From Kalmusia sp. IMI 367209 (taxonomy: Eukaryota > Ascomycota > Dothideomycetes > Pleosporales > Didymosphaeriaceae): a stretch of DNA of 64,000 nucleotides. Positions within the stretch are counted from its first letter, which is position 1, and each line of letters begins with the position of its first letter. Of this stretch, positions 10,956-22,290 are shown piece after piece. The stretch covers positions 2,914,001 to 2,978,000 of the forward strand of contig JAPEUQ010000003.1 in assembly GCA_027946365.1 (NCBI GenBank), read 5' to 3'. The position numbers were made by a program, and so were the translations under genes. The notes beneath the pieces were generated by a model. It did no database searches. It was given only the letters and a program-made list of their open reading frames with translations, and had not been told where the DNA came from.

Positions 10956-11361
10956 AACTCGATCGAAATCACATTCAAAAGTCCGGCAGTGTCCCCCACT
11001 CAGTCACACCTGCACCTACGCATTCCTTCCTTATTTTATTAAAGAATACCTTTTTAGATTGTACCTCGCGCACAGATTTGCGGGCCCCTTCATCCTCACC
11101 TTCTCCTTGTGACCGTATTATAATGCATTGCACTTGGTCCGCATGTCTTCTATTGTTCGTTCAAGTCTCTACTGTACTCCAAAATACAACTCACTTAGCC
11201 CTAGCTTATATATCCTATGCTGATTGCACTCTTCTGACCTGTCCCCATTCTAGATCTCTTTGGTGTAAATCTCCACTCTACTATAATTTACGCGCATACT
11301 TCCAAATCCCCTCCTTCAGCCACCAAACCCAAGTATTGATGATCTCCGGTAGTCACACATG
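10956..11361. other. Convergent intergenic region
   Basis: 3' flanks of the NTF2-like and small secreted protein genes. C/T-rich, no gene seen. Confidence 0.5.
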
Positions 11362-11787
11362 CTAGACTCCAACATGGCCGCCGTTACCATTAGTCCCACC
11401 AAGATAGATCCCTCCGCCATCTCCGCGACCAGGAAGTGGAAGGGGGTCGTCACTCTTGTCTAAAGAACAGTGACTCTTCTACTGCAAACTTATCAGCGTT
11501 TGCGTGGTCGCCTCACTCGATGGCCCCCACCGCCGCAAAGGCTTGTACAAAGCGGCCGTTTTTCCTTCCCAAGCGTTCAAGACATGCCTCTGCGGGCACC
11601 TATCATGATCAGAAAGCCATTCTGAGAATGAACACCCGTGTAGCTCGTTCAGCCACCAATCAATCAAGCTACCAATGGGATCCGGCGCCTGAGATGGTGG
11701 TATGAGTAGTGAAGAAAGGTTCCATGCGGGTACCGAGGATGTGGTGAAGGCGATAATGAGGCTCAATGTCGAGAGGATAGCTTTCAT
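11362..11787 (-). CDS. Small secreted protein, two exons (orphan)
   Basis: Minus-strand exons 11787-11517 and 11459-11362, 122 residues. Exon 1 starts with a clear signal peptide (MKAILSTLSLIIAFTTSSVPA). The mature part has LIDWWLNELHGCSF and DHDRCPQR, so only two Cys. The 57-nt intron has a GTGAGG donor, a GCTGATAA branch-like site and a TTTAG acceptor. Splicing avoids a stop and joins a Gly/Pro/Asp-rich tail ending NGNGGHVGV that is open to a TAG at 11362. I do not recognise a family. Size, leader and lack of domains make it an effector-type candidate, but nothing in the sequence proves that. It is divergent from the U2B'' gene. Confidence 0.6.
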
Positions 11788-12670
11788 GAAAACAAGTAAC
11801 GAGTGGGTGGAGAGGGGTGGTTGGTAGGAATGCGGTGACACGTCCGTCGTATATGCTCCCATTGTCAATCGTAAATTTTTTTTTCATCATATCGTCATAT
11901 TCCACTCCATGTACATGATTATTCTCATAGGAGATACCTCACAATTGATGCCCTCACTGTTACAACCTTACCAAAAAATCTGTTACATACATTAGTCTGA
12001 TCCTCGATAGAGCTAAATTGTATGCACATGCTAGTCCCCTGTTCACCCTATCGTGTTTAACATTGGATTCGAGACTACATTCGAATACACATACTTCCAA
12101 TGTTGTACCTCATATAGCACCTGTAACCGAATCTTAGTTTGACGGTCACTTCAACAACGACCTTCATGTTTCTCGTCTATAGAATCCCAATCTAAATCCT
12201 TCACTTCGTATCAACAAATACAGTGACCAATATCTAGGTCTACACCAAGTGTCGCGGATCCCGGACGCCGTATTCATTACCTTGCACGATGTGTTTAAAC
12301 GCCACGTGTGTCTGAGCAACGTCGATACGGTATAGGGATAGAATCATCGATTGGCGCAAATTTTAGTCCTCGAGGGATATTGAAGCAAGATTGCTTTTAC
12401 TGAGGATTACGAGCGGACCAAGGTTGCTTGCCTACGGATAAGCTATACTTGATTTCGGCTGAGAAGACCAGCCCAAGATTGCGGGCCCACATGTTTCGAC
12501 GTCTTGATATTTAGGTAAGCACTGCAGGCAGATGGTTCACGTGATCGCTAGTGGCGGGCGCTATGGGCTTGGTCCCAGTAATTCGGAAAGAGCTCTGGAG
12601 AGCTTTCCGACAACACTTTGGCAACCGCCTCCACCGCCCTGACAACGCGACGCTCCCCACTGCTCTCACA
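11788..12670. other. Divergent intergenic region
   Basis: Upstream of the small secreted protein (minus) and U2B'' (plus). An A/T homopolymer tract lies at about 11875-11884. No gene seen; an in-frame GTG/ATG extension of U2B'' (from 12551/12563) is open but unsupported. Confidence 0.5.
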
Positions 12671-13561
12671 ATGGGTGACAAAATGGAAGGAGTGATTTCT
12701 GGTGGCAGCATCGTCGACCCCAGTAAATATGGAGTTCCAATCGAGACGTACGTCCCCCAAACTTCTCCTCACGTTCTTGCTAACCTTGTCGAAGCATCTA
12801 CGTGAGTGATCTTGCTGCAGCATGCGCTCACATTGCACTCCGTGGCTCATGCTAATGTCTTAGGTCAATAACCTCGAGGAGCGCATCAAGATCGAAACCC
12901 TCAAAGACGCACTCGCCGTCGTCTTCAAGCACTACGGCACTATCCTCGACATCATCGCTAAGAGCAGCCTGAAGCGCAAAGGCCAGGCCTTCATCGTATT
13001 TGATAGCCAGCAGTCCTGTCTGGATGCCGTAGAGGAGATGAACGGCTTCGAGATGTATGGCAAGGTTATGAAGGTGTCGCGTGCGAAGACGCATAGCGAC
13101 GAGACGGTCAAGAGGAAGGCGCCCGACATGTTCGACGAGCACAAGCGCAAGCGTCTGACGCAGAAGGGTATCTATATCCCTGCCATTTATACTACTTATG
13201 CTAATATGAGACAGACTTCAAGCGTGCACAAGAGGACGCAAAGGCCCAAGCTAACCCAACTGCCGCTGTAGAAAAACCGCGCCCGAACAAGCCTGGAACC
13301 GCTTTAATCCCTGATGAGTACGTGCGACCGAACAAGACGCTCTTCGTGCAGAATATTCCTTATGAGATCGAGGAGAGCGATCTCACGACTATCTTCGAGC
13401 ATTTTGAGGGATTCAAGGAAGTCCGCTATGTCAAGTTGAGGGCGGTCGCTTTCGTCGAGTTCGAGAATGAGCAGTACGCCATCACAGCCAAGGAGCAATC
13501 CGCAGATGCGCGCGTCGGAAAGGAGCAGAAGCCTCTTAAGGTTTCCTACCAGAGAGCGTAG
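12671..13561 (+). CDS. U2 snRNP protein B'' (U1A/U2B'' family), two RRMs
   Basis: Exons 12671-12747, 12795-12801 (7 nt), 12864-13167 and 13215-13561; 244 residues. The protein binds U2 snRNA stem-loop IV with U2A' in the spliceosome (family knowledge). The first RRM has RNP2 ETIYVNNL, formed only when the 7-nt exon is included, and RNP1 RKGQAFIVF. The linker is basic (DEHKRKRLTQK) and Ala/Pro-rich. The second RRM has TLFVQNIP and VAFVEFEN, the usual two-RRM layout. Introns are 47, 62 and 47 nt with GTACGT, GTGAGT and GTATCT donors and CTAAC/CTAAT branch sites. A short N-terminal extension (MGDKMEGVISGG) precedes RRM1. It converges on VMA8. Confidence 0.9.
12795..12801 (+). other. 7-nt microexon of the U2B'' gene
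   Basis: CATCTAC lies between an AG acceptor at 12793-12794 (CTAAC branch site near 12780) and a GTGAGT donor at 12802. It supplies the third base of Thr, then Ile-Tyr, of the RNP2 motif. Confidence 0.85.
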
Positions 13562-13924
13562 TTGATTGGTGGCGGATGTGGCATTTGGATTTTTTTTCTC
13601 ACGTTTATGTTCATGCATTGATGATATCCAAACACAATACAATGTCTTGCAGTTATGATCACAGGTCACTGGAGCATGGTATTCATACAAACTTGAGTAG
13701 ACACGAGGCCAAGGTGATAGCTCCTCTGACAACTTGCAACGTCTACAAGAGGATCGACTCAAGAACACCTGAGATCCTCGCCATCCAACATAAGACTTGC
13801 CGTGAAGAGGAAGCCGGCGAGGGGCTGGTATGGCCATTCAGACCGTCCCGACACCTCTGGTCCGGGTGAATTGGACCCAACGGTCTGATAGTCACGCCGC
13901 AGTGACATCATTGAAGATGAGGTT
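13562..13924. other. Convergent intergenic region
   Basis: 3' flanks of U2B'' and VMA8; no gene seen. Confidence 0.5.
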
Positions 13925-14949
13925 CTAAAAGATCACATCTTCGTTGTCACCGTCACCCAATAAGTCCTGAGACTCCACTTCCGGGGCCGCATTGCCTTTC
14001 TCTTCCTCCCTAGCATCCTTCTTCGACTTTTCCCGTTCGAGTTCCTGCTCGGCAGCATCTCTTTGTTTCTTGCCCGATACTTTTTTAAGCCGATAGAATT
14101 CCTCTCTGTCTAGCTCGTCTAGCTCAGAGTTGATATACTTTATAGTATTTTCGGTACGTGGAATAATGACGTGCTCGCTGAGATGGTCAGTGAAAGGCCG
14201 GAATAGGTAGAAACGAGGGACGGAGTACTCACATGGCATTCACTCGGCGGTTCACTACTTTGATGACTTCGTCCAAGATGACGAAGGCAGTCTGCAGACT
14301 AGCCAGTTCCACCAGGGTCTCGACTGCTCTCGCATATGTTTCTCTCGATCTCTGCACCTGTTGACCGCCCTTACCTAAGCCCGTGAGAGCGAAGTCGTTA
14401 TTGCTCTCGGCTGTGTAGCTCTCGAACTGGGGTAGGAAGACACCCGAGACGTTCTCTTGCTTGGTCCGGACGCGGAAACGTGCCTGCTTGGCCGACTCCT
14501 GGACCTGGTAGCCGATGTCACCGCCTACGGCATACGTGACCTCGGCGAGGGAGAAGGCGGCGATTTGCATGACGCGGCCCATCTTGCGCTTCGCTTCATC
14601 AATGCGGCGTGTGATTTCTGCGAGATGTTTCAGCGACACATGGGGCAGAGAGGACAGATGGATGGCGTGGGCGCACCTCGAAAGCGTCTGTGGGGAAGCG
14701 CAGTTAGCAGAGCTCAGCGCAGGTGCGGTAGACGGGGCAGCAGAGGCGTGGCGTACTTTGTGAGGGCCTCGCTCTTGCGCTTCAGCAAGTCGTGGCCAGT
14801 CTGGGCGCCCTTGAGCTTGCTCTTCATCAACCCCAGCGACTGGCGCGTGGGGAAGACGGCCTCTCTCGCCTGATGGTGGTGTCAGCGGTGTCAGTGTGCT
14901 GCTGCTGCACAGCTTCCCACGGCTGCAGACCTACCCCGCTGCCTGACAT
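13925..14949 (-). CDS. VMA8: V-type H+-ATPase subunit D (V1 rotor)
   Basis: Minus-strand exons 14949-14935, 14869-14757, 14687-14677 (11 nt), 14617-14233 and 14177-13925; 258 residues, the usual size (yeast about 256). Subunit D is the central rotor shaft of the V1 sector that couples ATP hydrolysis to proton pumping in vacuole acidification. The joined sequence shows REAVFPTRQSLGLMKSKLKG, the junction SEALTKRFREITRRIDEAK built across the 11-nt exon, and RRVNAIEHVIIPRTENTI built across the last intron, all family hallmarks, then a charged acidic tail. Introns are 65, 69, 59 and 55 nt. It is divergent from SYF1 across a GC-rich 514-bp gap. Confidence 0.95.
14677..14687 (-). other. 11-nt microexon of VMA8
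   Basis: Flanked by CCCACAG upstream and GTGCGC downstream on the minus strand. It completes Lys, encodes Arg-Phe-Arg and starts Glu, restoring the conserved junction LTKRFREITRR. Confidence 0.85.
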
Positions 14950-15463
14950 GGCGAGATGGAGGTGCTGGGCCGGTGGAGTCGGAGGTGGACCGAGCAGACG
15001 CCGGAATGCGTGTCGCGGTGCGTTGGGTACGGTGCCGCCAGTAGGATTGGGGGCGCAACAGAGCGACAGACAGACAAACAACTCGTCGGGTGGTCGCTGG
15101 GGGGGACTGTGACGGCACAGCTCACGGCACAGCTCAGACGTAGCTGCAGCAGTGGCTGGCCCGTGCCGACGCCGCGCTTGTTTTGCATGCAGGCTTGCCT
15201 CTCGCGCCGTTGGCTGCTGGGAAACGCCGCGCGGGCTGCCATTGGCTCCAGGGCTTCCCGCCCGTCTGCTGACCGCTCGTCCCCAAGGTCGCCCTCAGAA
15301 CTTTACCTCGCTCTCCCATTCTGCCCCCATCGCATCCCTCGAGCGCGCCCACGCACCCGTCACTGCCCACCGCGGGCTCTTCTCCGCCACCCCAGGCGTC
15401 TCAATGCCTGGCGAGCTGCTCCGCACCGTCACGGCGAGCCTCTCGCGGCCCGCCAAACGCAAG
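14950..15463. promoter_or_regulatory. GC-rich divergent promoter region, VMA8/SYF1
   Basis: 514 bp between the VMA8 start and the preferred SYF1 start. Strongly GC-rich without an obvious TATA box, consistent with two housekeeping genes transcribed apart. An in-frame upstream ATG at 15404 could extend SYF1 by 20 residues. Confidence 0.5.
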
Positions 15464-17970
15464 ATGGAGCGCTCCAACGACCTCTTCCTCATCTCCGATC
15501 AGGACGTTGCCTATGAGCAGGACATCCAGCGCAACCCCGGCAGCGTCAAGCCATGGCTGGACTACTACGCCTTCAAGAAGTCGCGCGGCAGCCTCCTGGA
15601 GCAGGCCTTCGTCCTCGAGCGCGCGTGCACCACCCTGCCGCGCTCCTACAAGCTCTGGAAGCTCTATCTCGAGCTGCGCACCAAGCACCTCGAGAAGAAG
15701 AATCCCGCCAAGTTCGCCCCGCACTATGTCAAAGTCAACGCCTTGTTCGAGCGCGCCCTCGTGCTGCTGAACAAGATGCCGCGCATCTGGGAAATGTACC
15801 TCAACTTCCTCATGCAGCAGCCGCTTGTCACCACCACCCGCCGCACCTTCGATCGTGCCCTGCGAGCCCTGCCCCTGACCCAACACAACCGCATCTGGGC
15901 CCTGTACAGGCCCTTTGCTACGTCTGCATCCGGAGAAACCGCCGTCAAGATATGGCGTCGCTACATGCAGATACACCCCGAGGATGCAGAGGACTTCATC
16001 GAGCTCCTCAAGGACATGCGCAAGTATACAGAAGCCGTTAAGAAGTACATGGAGATACTCAACAACCCCAAATTCAAGAGCAAGGACGCCAAAGGGCCTT
16101 TCCAATTCTGGACCGAGATGATCGACCTGCTCATCGATCACGCCAAAGACATCGACACAGGCGATGACAGCGGCATCGACGTTGAGAAGATCATCAGGAG
16201 CGGCATCTCCAAGTTCCCTGACCAGCGCGGTATTCTCTGGGTCGGACTCGCGCGCTATTGGATGAACAAGAACGAATACGAAAAGGCCCGTGACGTGTTC
16301 GAGGAGGGCATCACCACTGTCATGACTGTTCGCGACTTCTCAGTCGTCTTTGACACTTACATCGAGGCTGAGGAGACCATGATCGGTATCAAGCTGCAAG
16401 ATGCTGCGGCTCGGTCCGATAAGGGCAAAGTAGACCAAGATGCCGACGCCGACCTAGACATCCGGATGGTTCGCTTCGAATCACTAATGCAGCGGCGACC
16501 TTTCTTGCTGAACGATGTTATGCTAAGACAAAACCCGCATAATGTCATCGAGTGGGAGAAGCGCGTTGCCCTTTGGGGAGATAACAGCAAAGAGGTAGTG
16601 CAGACGTACACCGACGCGATAGCCGCCATCAATCCGAAAAAGGCAGTCGGCAAGTTTCATGAGCTATGGACTAGCTATGCAAAATTCTACGAAGCCGGCG
16701 GGGATCTCCAAAATGCCCGTGTCATCATGGAAAAGGCGGTAAAGGTGCCTTTCAAGTCGGTTGCCGAACTAGCCGAGATGTGGTGCGAGTGGGCTGAAAT
16801 GGAATTGCGCAACGAGAATTTCGACAGAGCGGTCGAGATTATGGCGAAGGCGACGCAAGCGCCAAAGCGTTCCACTGTCGACTACTTCGACGAGTCATTA
16901 ACGCCGCAACAGAGAGTGCACAAGAGTTGGAAGTTGTGGAGTTTCTACGTCGACCTGGTGGAAAGTGTGAGCACACTTGATGAGACCAAAAAAGTATATG
17001 AGAGGATATTCGAGCTTCGCATCGCAACACCACAGACTGTCGTTAACTATGCCAATTTACTGGAAGAGAACAAGTACTTCGAGGACTGCTTCAAAGTTTA
17101 CGAGAGGGGATTAGATCTCTTTAGCTATCCCGTTGCGTTCGAGATATGGAATCTATATCTCACCAAAGCTGTCGACCGAAAAATTGGCATGGAGCGGTTA
17201 CGAGACCTGTTCGAGCAAGCTGTGGAAGGGTGCCCGCCCAAGTTTGCAAAGGTATTGTTCCTAATGTACGGTGCCCTGGAAGAAGACAGAGGTTTGGCCC
17301 GACATGCCATGCGAATATATCAACGTGCAACTGAAGCAGTCGCCGACGAAGATCGCATGGAGATGTTCAACTTCTACATCACCAAATCAGCCTCCAACTT
17401 CGGTCTGACCTCGACGAGACCCATATACGAGCGCGCCATCTCTGCCCTTCCCGACCATGAAGCTAAGGAGATGTGTCTCAAGTTTTCCGAAATGGAGAGG
17501 CGGTTGGGTGAGATTGACCGAGCACGAGCAATCTATGGCCACGCCAGCCAGTTTTGCGATCCGAGAACCAGTCCAGAATTTTGGAAAAAGTGGGAGTCGT
17601 TCGAGGTTCAACATGGAAACGAGGATACGTACAAGGAGATGCTTCGAATCAAACGGAGTGTTCAAGCTCAATACAAGTACGTATTCTCCAACATATTCAG
17701 TCTGTTAAACAAGCACTAACTATACCCAGTACCGATGTCAACTTCATTGCCTCTCAGGCAGTTGCACGTGGCCAGCAGAACGGCAATGGCGAGCACGTCA
17801 ACGGCGACGCTACGGACAGCGAAGATGCCATGGCTGCTCTTGAACGACAGGCAAAGGCACCCGCAGGTTTCGTTGCTGCCAGCACCGGTCCCCAAGGCGG
17901 CAACATCAAACCTGGTGACGAGGCTCCTGCCGCGAACCCCGATGCGATCGACCTCGACGATGATCTATGA
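15464..17970 (+). CDS. SYF1: Pre-mRNA splicing factor SYF1 (XAB2 family), HAT repeats
   Basis: Exons 15464-17676 and 17730-17970, 817 residues. The protein is a HAT-repeat superhelix of the NineTeen/Prp19-associated complex, needed for catalytic activation of the spliceosome (family knowledge). Repeats run through most of the length, with typical PRSYKLWKLYLELR, LLNKMPRIWEMYL, RTFDRALRALP, HKSWKLWSFYVDLVES and NFYITKSASNFGLTSTR. The 53-nt intron (GTACGT donor, CACTAAC branch site, CCCAG acceptor) restores QAQYNTDVNFIASQA. The tail ends in Asp/Glu-rich DAIDLDDDL. ATG 15404 is an alternative start; 15464 puts the start closer to the first conserved segment LISDQDVAYEQD. Confidence 0.95.
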
Positions 17971-19016
17971 CGACTTACGACTTCTGCGTCGCAGGAAAAT
18001 TACTCTGCATTCCATGGCGTTATTGGCACCACCTGCTCTTTCCTAGGTTTCTTGATTGTGTAAATGTTCTTTCTATCGAGCACGAAGCTCCTGTTTCTTA
18101 TGTCGCGCACATAGTTTTGGGTGGATACCAGGATGAGATCCTTGCATACCCGGCGTTGTTACCTGGTGGTTGCAACAAAAAGATGGCTATTCTACTGTGA
18201 GCATGAGGGCGGCTGGACGAGGCCTTGATGAGGGATTCTCTTTGTGAATAGGGGGGGAGGGGGCGGAATATGTCTGGAGGGATATCAGTTGTCTGCTTGG
18301 GTGGTGCGTACCGTGGAGAGAGACGGTCCGTCGAGTTGGGAGCACATCGCTCGCATCTCGGAAATAGTCCAAGTCACATACTGGACGCTGATTTTCTACA
18401 TTTGGATGTCATATACAAAAACATTGCCGCTCAAAAATACCAAAAGCTTATGACCTCAGGTCTGCAATTCTCGATGCAAGCACTGCGCCTCTCTGGGCGG
18501 ATGCGGGTGGTGTCACATGCATGCAGGGAGTTTCACGGGAAGCGAAAAGCAAATAACCAGCGAAGAAGCGTTGGCCGCGGGCATACGTCTGTCCTTATCC
18601 ATGGACTGGAGACGAGCAAGGCAGTACGCAGTATAATAACAGAATATGCGATGGGCGAATGGACGTCGTTCGCCCTCCCCCCTTCTGACCTACGCGCGCT
18701 ACGCTGAGTGGCTGCTCGCCCGCTAGCGTGACGTAACGGGTAGCGTTTGGACGTCGCGTTCGTCGATGCTCAACAACCCACCTGCACCCAATAAGTCAAT
18801 CTCTGGGCATGATGAAGATGCACGCCGTAAACGGAAGGGATGTTCATTCTTAGTGGCGTTGATTGGTGCGCAGTGCATGCTTGTTCTATGAGCTTTTAGA
18901 GACTGGTATATCAGGTCCCGTGCCCTTGTACTGAGCGCTACGTATATAGATCCCTTCCCTGTTCTACCAAAGAGTTGGTCACGAAATAGAACTTGAAGCT
19001 CAACTAGCCATCAGCC
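17971..19016. other. Intergenic region between tandem genes
   Basis: SYF1 3' flank and upstream region of the small gene at 19017. A G-run lies at about 18250-18265. ORFs of up to 145 codons here resemble no family and have irregular composition. Confidence 0.5.
18943..18949 (+). promoter_or_regulatory. Possible TATA element of the 19017 gene
   Basis: TATATAG about 70 nt upstream of the ATG at 19017. Position and sequence fit a core promoter element, but this is a short motif that could be chance. Confidence 0.3.
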
Positions 19017-19585
19017 ATGGCCGCCAGCGGTATACCATTCCTTGTTCGCATCTTCCTCCTGGACTTTCAGGATTGACACACGCAGGCATCGACGGCACGC
19101 CCACGGGCAATCCCTCCACCAACAAAGACGTTTTCGCCGCGCAGCGATCAGAGAACAACGGTCTGCCACCTTACCTCCCCTTTCCTCGGTCTCGTCTCGC
19201 TCATGCAACAGCAGACCCTTTCGCGGGAGATCACGTGAAGCTCGAGAAAGCCGCTGGCGGTGACGAATTGCACTCTCCAACCCAGAACGACCGCCGCCGG
19301 AGTCGTGAGTGGGACGCCTCCAAAGTCCCGCCGTCGCAGTTTCAGCGCCCTAAAGGAAGCATCTATTCTACGCCGAACAGTCGCGATGGCCATGTGAAAG
19401 GCAGCGAAAGGGATCAAGCGTATTGGGACAAGCTCAAGGAGAAGGTGAGTTCTGTCAGTACTTACCATAGATGCATCTATATTCGCCATCTAGAGGTCCT
19501 TTTGCTGCCAAGTATCCAAGCGAGGAAAGACTCACTGATGCTGACATGTAGGCAGGGTTGGATCGACACGGGTAGCAAGAATTAA
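19017..19585 (+). CDS. Small conserved fungal protein of unknown function
   Basis: Exons 19017-19029 (13 nt), 19086-19444 and 19556-19585; 133 residues. Exon 1 encodes only MAAS plus one base; the 56-nt intron (GTATAC donor, TTGACAC branch-like site, GCAG acceptor) joins it to GIDGTPTGNPSTNKD. The second intron is 111 nt, a multiple of three without a stop, so the frame reads through. Splicing gives DKLKEKGWIDTGSKN, where KLKEKGW is a plausible conserved end. The middle is polar with REWDASKVPPSQFQRPKGSIYSTP and GSERDQAYWDKLKEK. No TM span, leader or catalytic motif. I recognise the style of a small Pezizomycotina protein but no function. Confidence 0.72.
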
Positions 19586-20048
19586 ATACGAACTCCACCC
19601 TCGAGGCCATGGAGGAAGTGATCGAGGGTTCCGTGGCTGGATTCGATCCAAGTGATATTGAAAACATGGGGGTCTCTTTTCAAATGCTGTACTAAGTACT
19701 GAGCGTAGCCACGAGCTCAATAGCTCTCCAGCTCCCATTTCTATCGTGGGATCTGTTTTGTGGTCCCTGCATCAATGAGAAGCATCTCTCTATGCGTTGA
19801 TGTCATTGGAATATGGGGATGGGGCTACGATCTGCCCACTGATGATCACATTCAAGCGCGGCAAGTAAAAGACGTTGGTAAGGCTTTAGCATACATTTCC
19901 CTGTAAATTAACGCACAGGACTTGCTGAATGGCACACGATGCTCGCACACCTAATTCACTCCTGTACAGTCTGTCGAAAGTAGAAACATTCGGCTCTTTA
20001 TCAGACGGAAGTATGCCTCCTGTGCACGTTGCGCATTCTGTTCTTCAA
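19586..20048. other. Convergent intergenic region
   Basis: 3' flanks of the 19017 gene and the MFS transporter. No gene seen. Confidence 0.5.
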
Positions 20049-21745
20049 TCACTGCACATCCTGCGTCAACGTCGCTTCCCTTGCCCCCTCCGTATCGCTA
20101 ACCCTCTCCTTATTCTTGTGTCTAATTTCCCTCTTCTGCATAAAAGCAACCAACGCTGTAATAATACCCTGGGCTACAAAGGTACCCACACTAAAGATGA
20201 AACCTTTCCTGAACTTCGGCGAATCCACTTGCGGATATGTCAATAACGGCACCCACGCATTGAACGCGTATCCCATGCTATTCATGATGCCAATCACAAT
20301 CGCACGCTCCTCAGCGTCAGAACCGCAGATCTCGTTGGCCCAAGACATACTAAGCGGGCCGTATGGCACCGAGGCACGCTGCAGGAAGAACGCAGTCCAT
20401 TTTAGACCTTTTGGGATCGTCCAGATGGCGAGGCAGAGGGCGGAGAAGCCGCCAAGGAGGGTGGATATCGACATTATGCGGGCGCGGTGGCGGATGGCGT
20501 CGCTGATTATTGCGAAAGATACTGTGAGGACTAGTTGGATGGCCGAGGAGGCTGTGGGGATGATGTTCTTGATCCCATATATTAGCTAGGCGTAGAAGGA
20601 AATGGGAGTTGGCATACGATCTTTTCGACAGATAACTTCTCCGACTTTAGCCACAACGAGAAAGGATTTACGCTACCCGAGGGTCCTTGATTGATGAAGA
20701 TGATATACAGGATGGTGAGCAAGTAGACGTGCCATCTACCAAAGATGCGTTTGAATGCAGATCGACCAAGCCGCGTTCGAGGGGCGCGGCCAACAGCATC
20801 CATTCGCTTTTTTGCAAGAGCACGGTCATCTTGGGTGAGATAGAACGCCCGTGTATTTTCTGGGAGGTCGGGAAGTAAGAAGAAGCCGGCGATGCAAATT
20901 GGCGCGCTTATCACGCCGTCCATTATCTTCCACTGCGATTAGCGTCGAGTACAAGATACGTGATCAGAGCGGCGAGCACCTACAAAAAGCCATTGCCATC
21001 CTGCAAAGCCTCGTACCCCATTCAAGCCCTTGTACACTGCAGCTTGAAGATAACCAGAAAACATGCTCGCGGCAGCCGAGCTCGCGTGGAAGATACAAGC
21101 CCTCTTACCAAGCTCAGATGGCTTGTACCAAGAGCCTAGGATGGTGTGAGCTGCGGGATAGAAGATGCTTTCCGCCAAGCCAACGAAGAATCGGATGGCG
21201 ATGACATGGTTGGAAGTTTTTGCTGCCGCAAGACAGAACGTTAATGTCGTCCACACCAGTTCGCACGCTGGTACCCAGATACTGGGCCTTACTTTCGTCA
21301 AGATTATCTGCGAGGGAATTTGCCCGATGACGTATCCTACTGTCCACGCTGTGTCGATAAGATTGACCTCGTTGCCGTTCATCTGCAAATCTTCCTTCAT
21401 GCCGCTGACGAAGGCGTTTGCGATATTGGTCTGATCCAGATTCTTGATGAAATACCCAAGCGAAAGCATGGTAATCAAATAAACATCCAACTTTGAAATA
21501 AACTTGCGCTCCTCATGGCTTCGGCCAGGCTCGTAGTCCCAGATGTAAGACCACCAAGGCGCTTTCGGTCTGGCATCTTGGCCACTGGAGATCGAACGCT
21601 GGGAATCATCCGTCGGTGTGGAAAGCTCAATTTCACCTTCGAGCTTGCTGTCTACGACCGTATCAGCGCCCATTATATCAGAAGCAGCGCGGGGAGGCAC
21701 GAAGGTCCCGTAGGAGGCCGCAGACGACGACGTTGCAGCAGACAT
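20049..21745 (-). CDS. MFS transporter, Dal5/allantoate permease-like (ACS) family
   Basis: Minus-strand exons 21745-20984, 20932-20618 and 20567-20049; 531 residues, typical for 12-TM anion:cation symporters. Introns are 51 and 50 nt, and both junctions restore membrane segments: GWQWLFWKIMDGVISAPI and SVEKINIIPTASSAIQ. A polar cytosolic N-terminus of about 85 residues is followed by LDVYLITMLSLGYFIKNLDQTNIANAF, a family hallmark of TM1. Then come VGYVIGQIPSQIIL, RFFVGLAESIFYPA and the central loop with PDLPENTRAFYL. The likely role is uptake of a small organic anion such as allantoate, a vitamin or a peptide-derived acid; the substrate cannot be read from sequence. It is followed 545 bp away by the NLR-like gene on the same strand. 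Confidence 0.9.
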
Positions 21746-22290
21746 GCTTCATGAAAAGAATCGACTGACATTTGTACGTGCCAAAACCCACTAGATGCCC
21801 TAGTCGGATGGGAAAATGTCGGCCATGGCATTGCTCTATGCGCGCGTCGGATTGCGTGCGAGCGCTCACGGGGGTGGTACGGTGCGTTACATGTCCTCTT
21901 TAGGTATTCTAACGGGGGAATATCTCGCCACGACGTCGCCCCTGTCGCGGGCTAGAGATGATAAGGCTAAAAGCTTGAGCGTCAAGACATCTGCAGCAGT
22001 ATTCGCATCGCTTCGGTGGGTGATAAGATGAGCGTGTGGGGTTGTTGTCATTCACGTTGCCGATGAGGTGCTCGGAAATGGGGCTAGTTATACAAGGCTG
22101 TCATTGGTCGACATGCGTGAGAACTGGGCATCGCAGCAAGATGAAACCCTTCATCTTGACGACACTCCCAGCCCAGTGTGCGCGATCTACGGCTCCTTTG
22201 TTCCCATAGAGCAATCATGTGATCAATGATAGGCTTTATAAGTCTTTCAGTACCAAGAATGTTGCATTCATTCGTGTTACTATACCATGT
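21746..22290. other. Intergenic region, MFS upstream and NLR 3' flank
   Basis: No gene seen. Contains the presumed promoter of the minus-strand transporter. Confidence 0.5.

Noticed and set aside
15401..16141. 246-codon minus-strand ORF inside SYF1
   Set aside because: Antisense to a conserved HAT-repeat exon in GC-rich codon context; no motif.
18244..18707. Two overlapping ORFs of 69-145 codons downstream of SYF1
   Set aside because: No family pattern, and irregular composition with a G-run; likely untranslated or intergenic.
19641..19665. GGATTCGATCC resembling a tRNA B box
   Set aside because: No matching A box or cloverleaf arms around it; it lies in the 3' flank of a gene.
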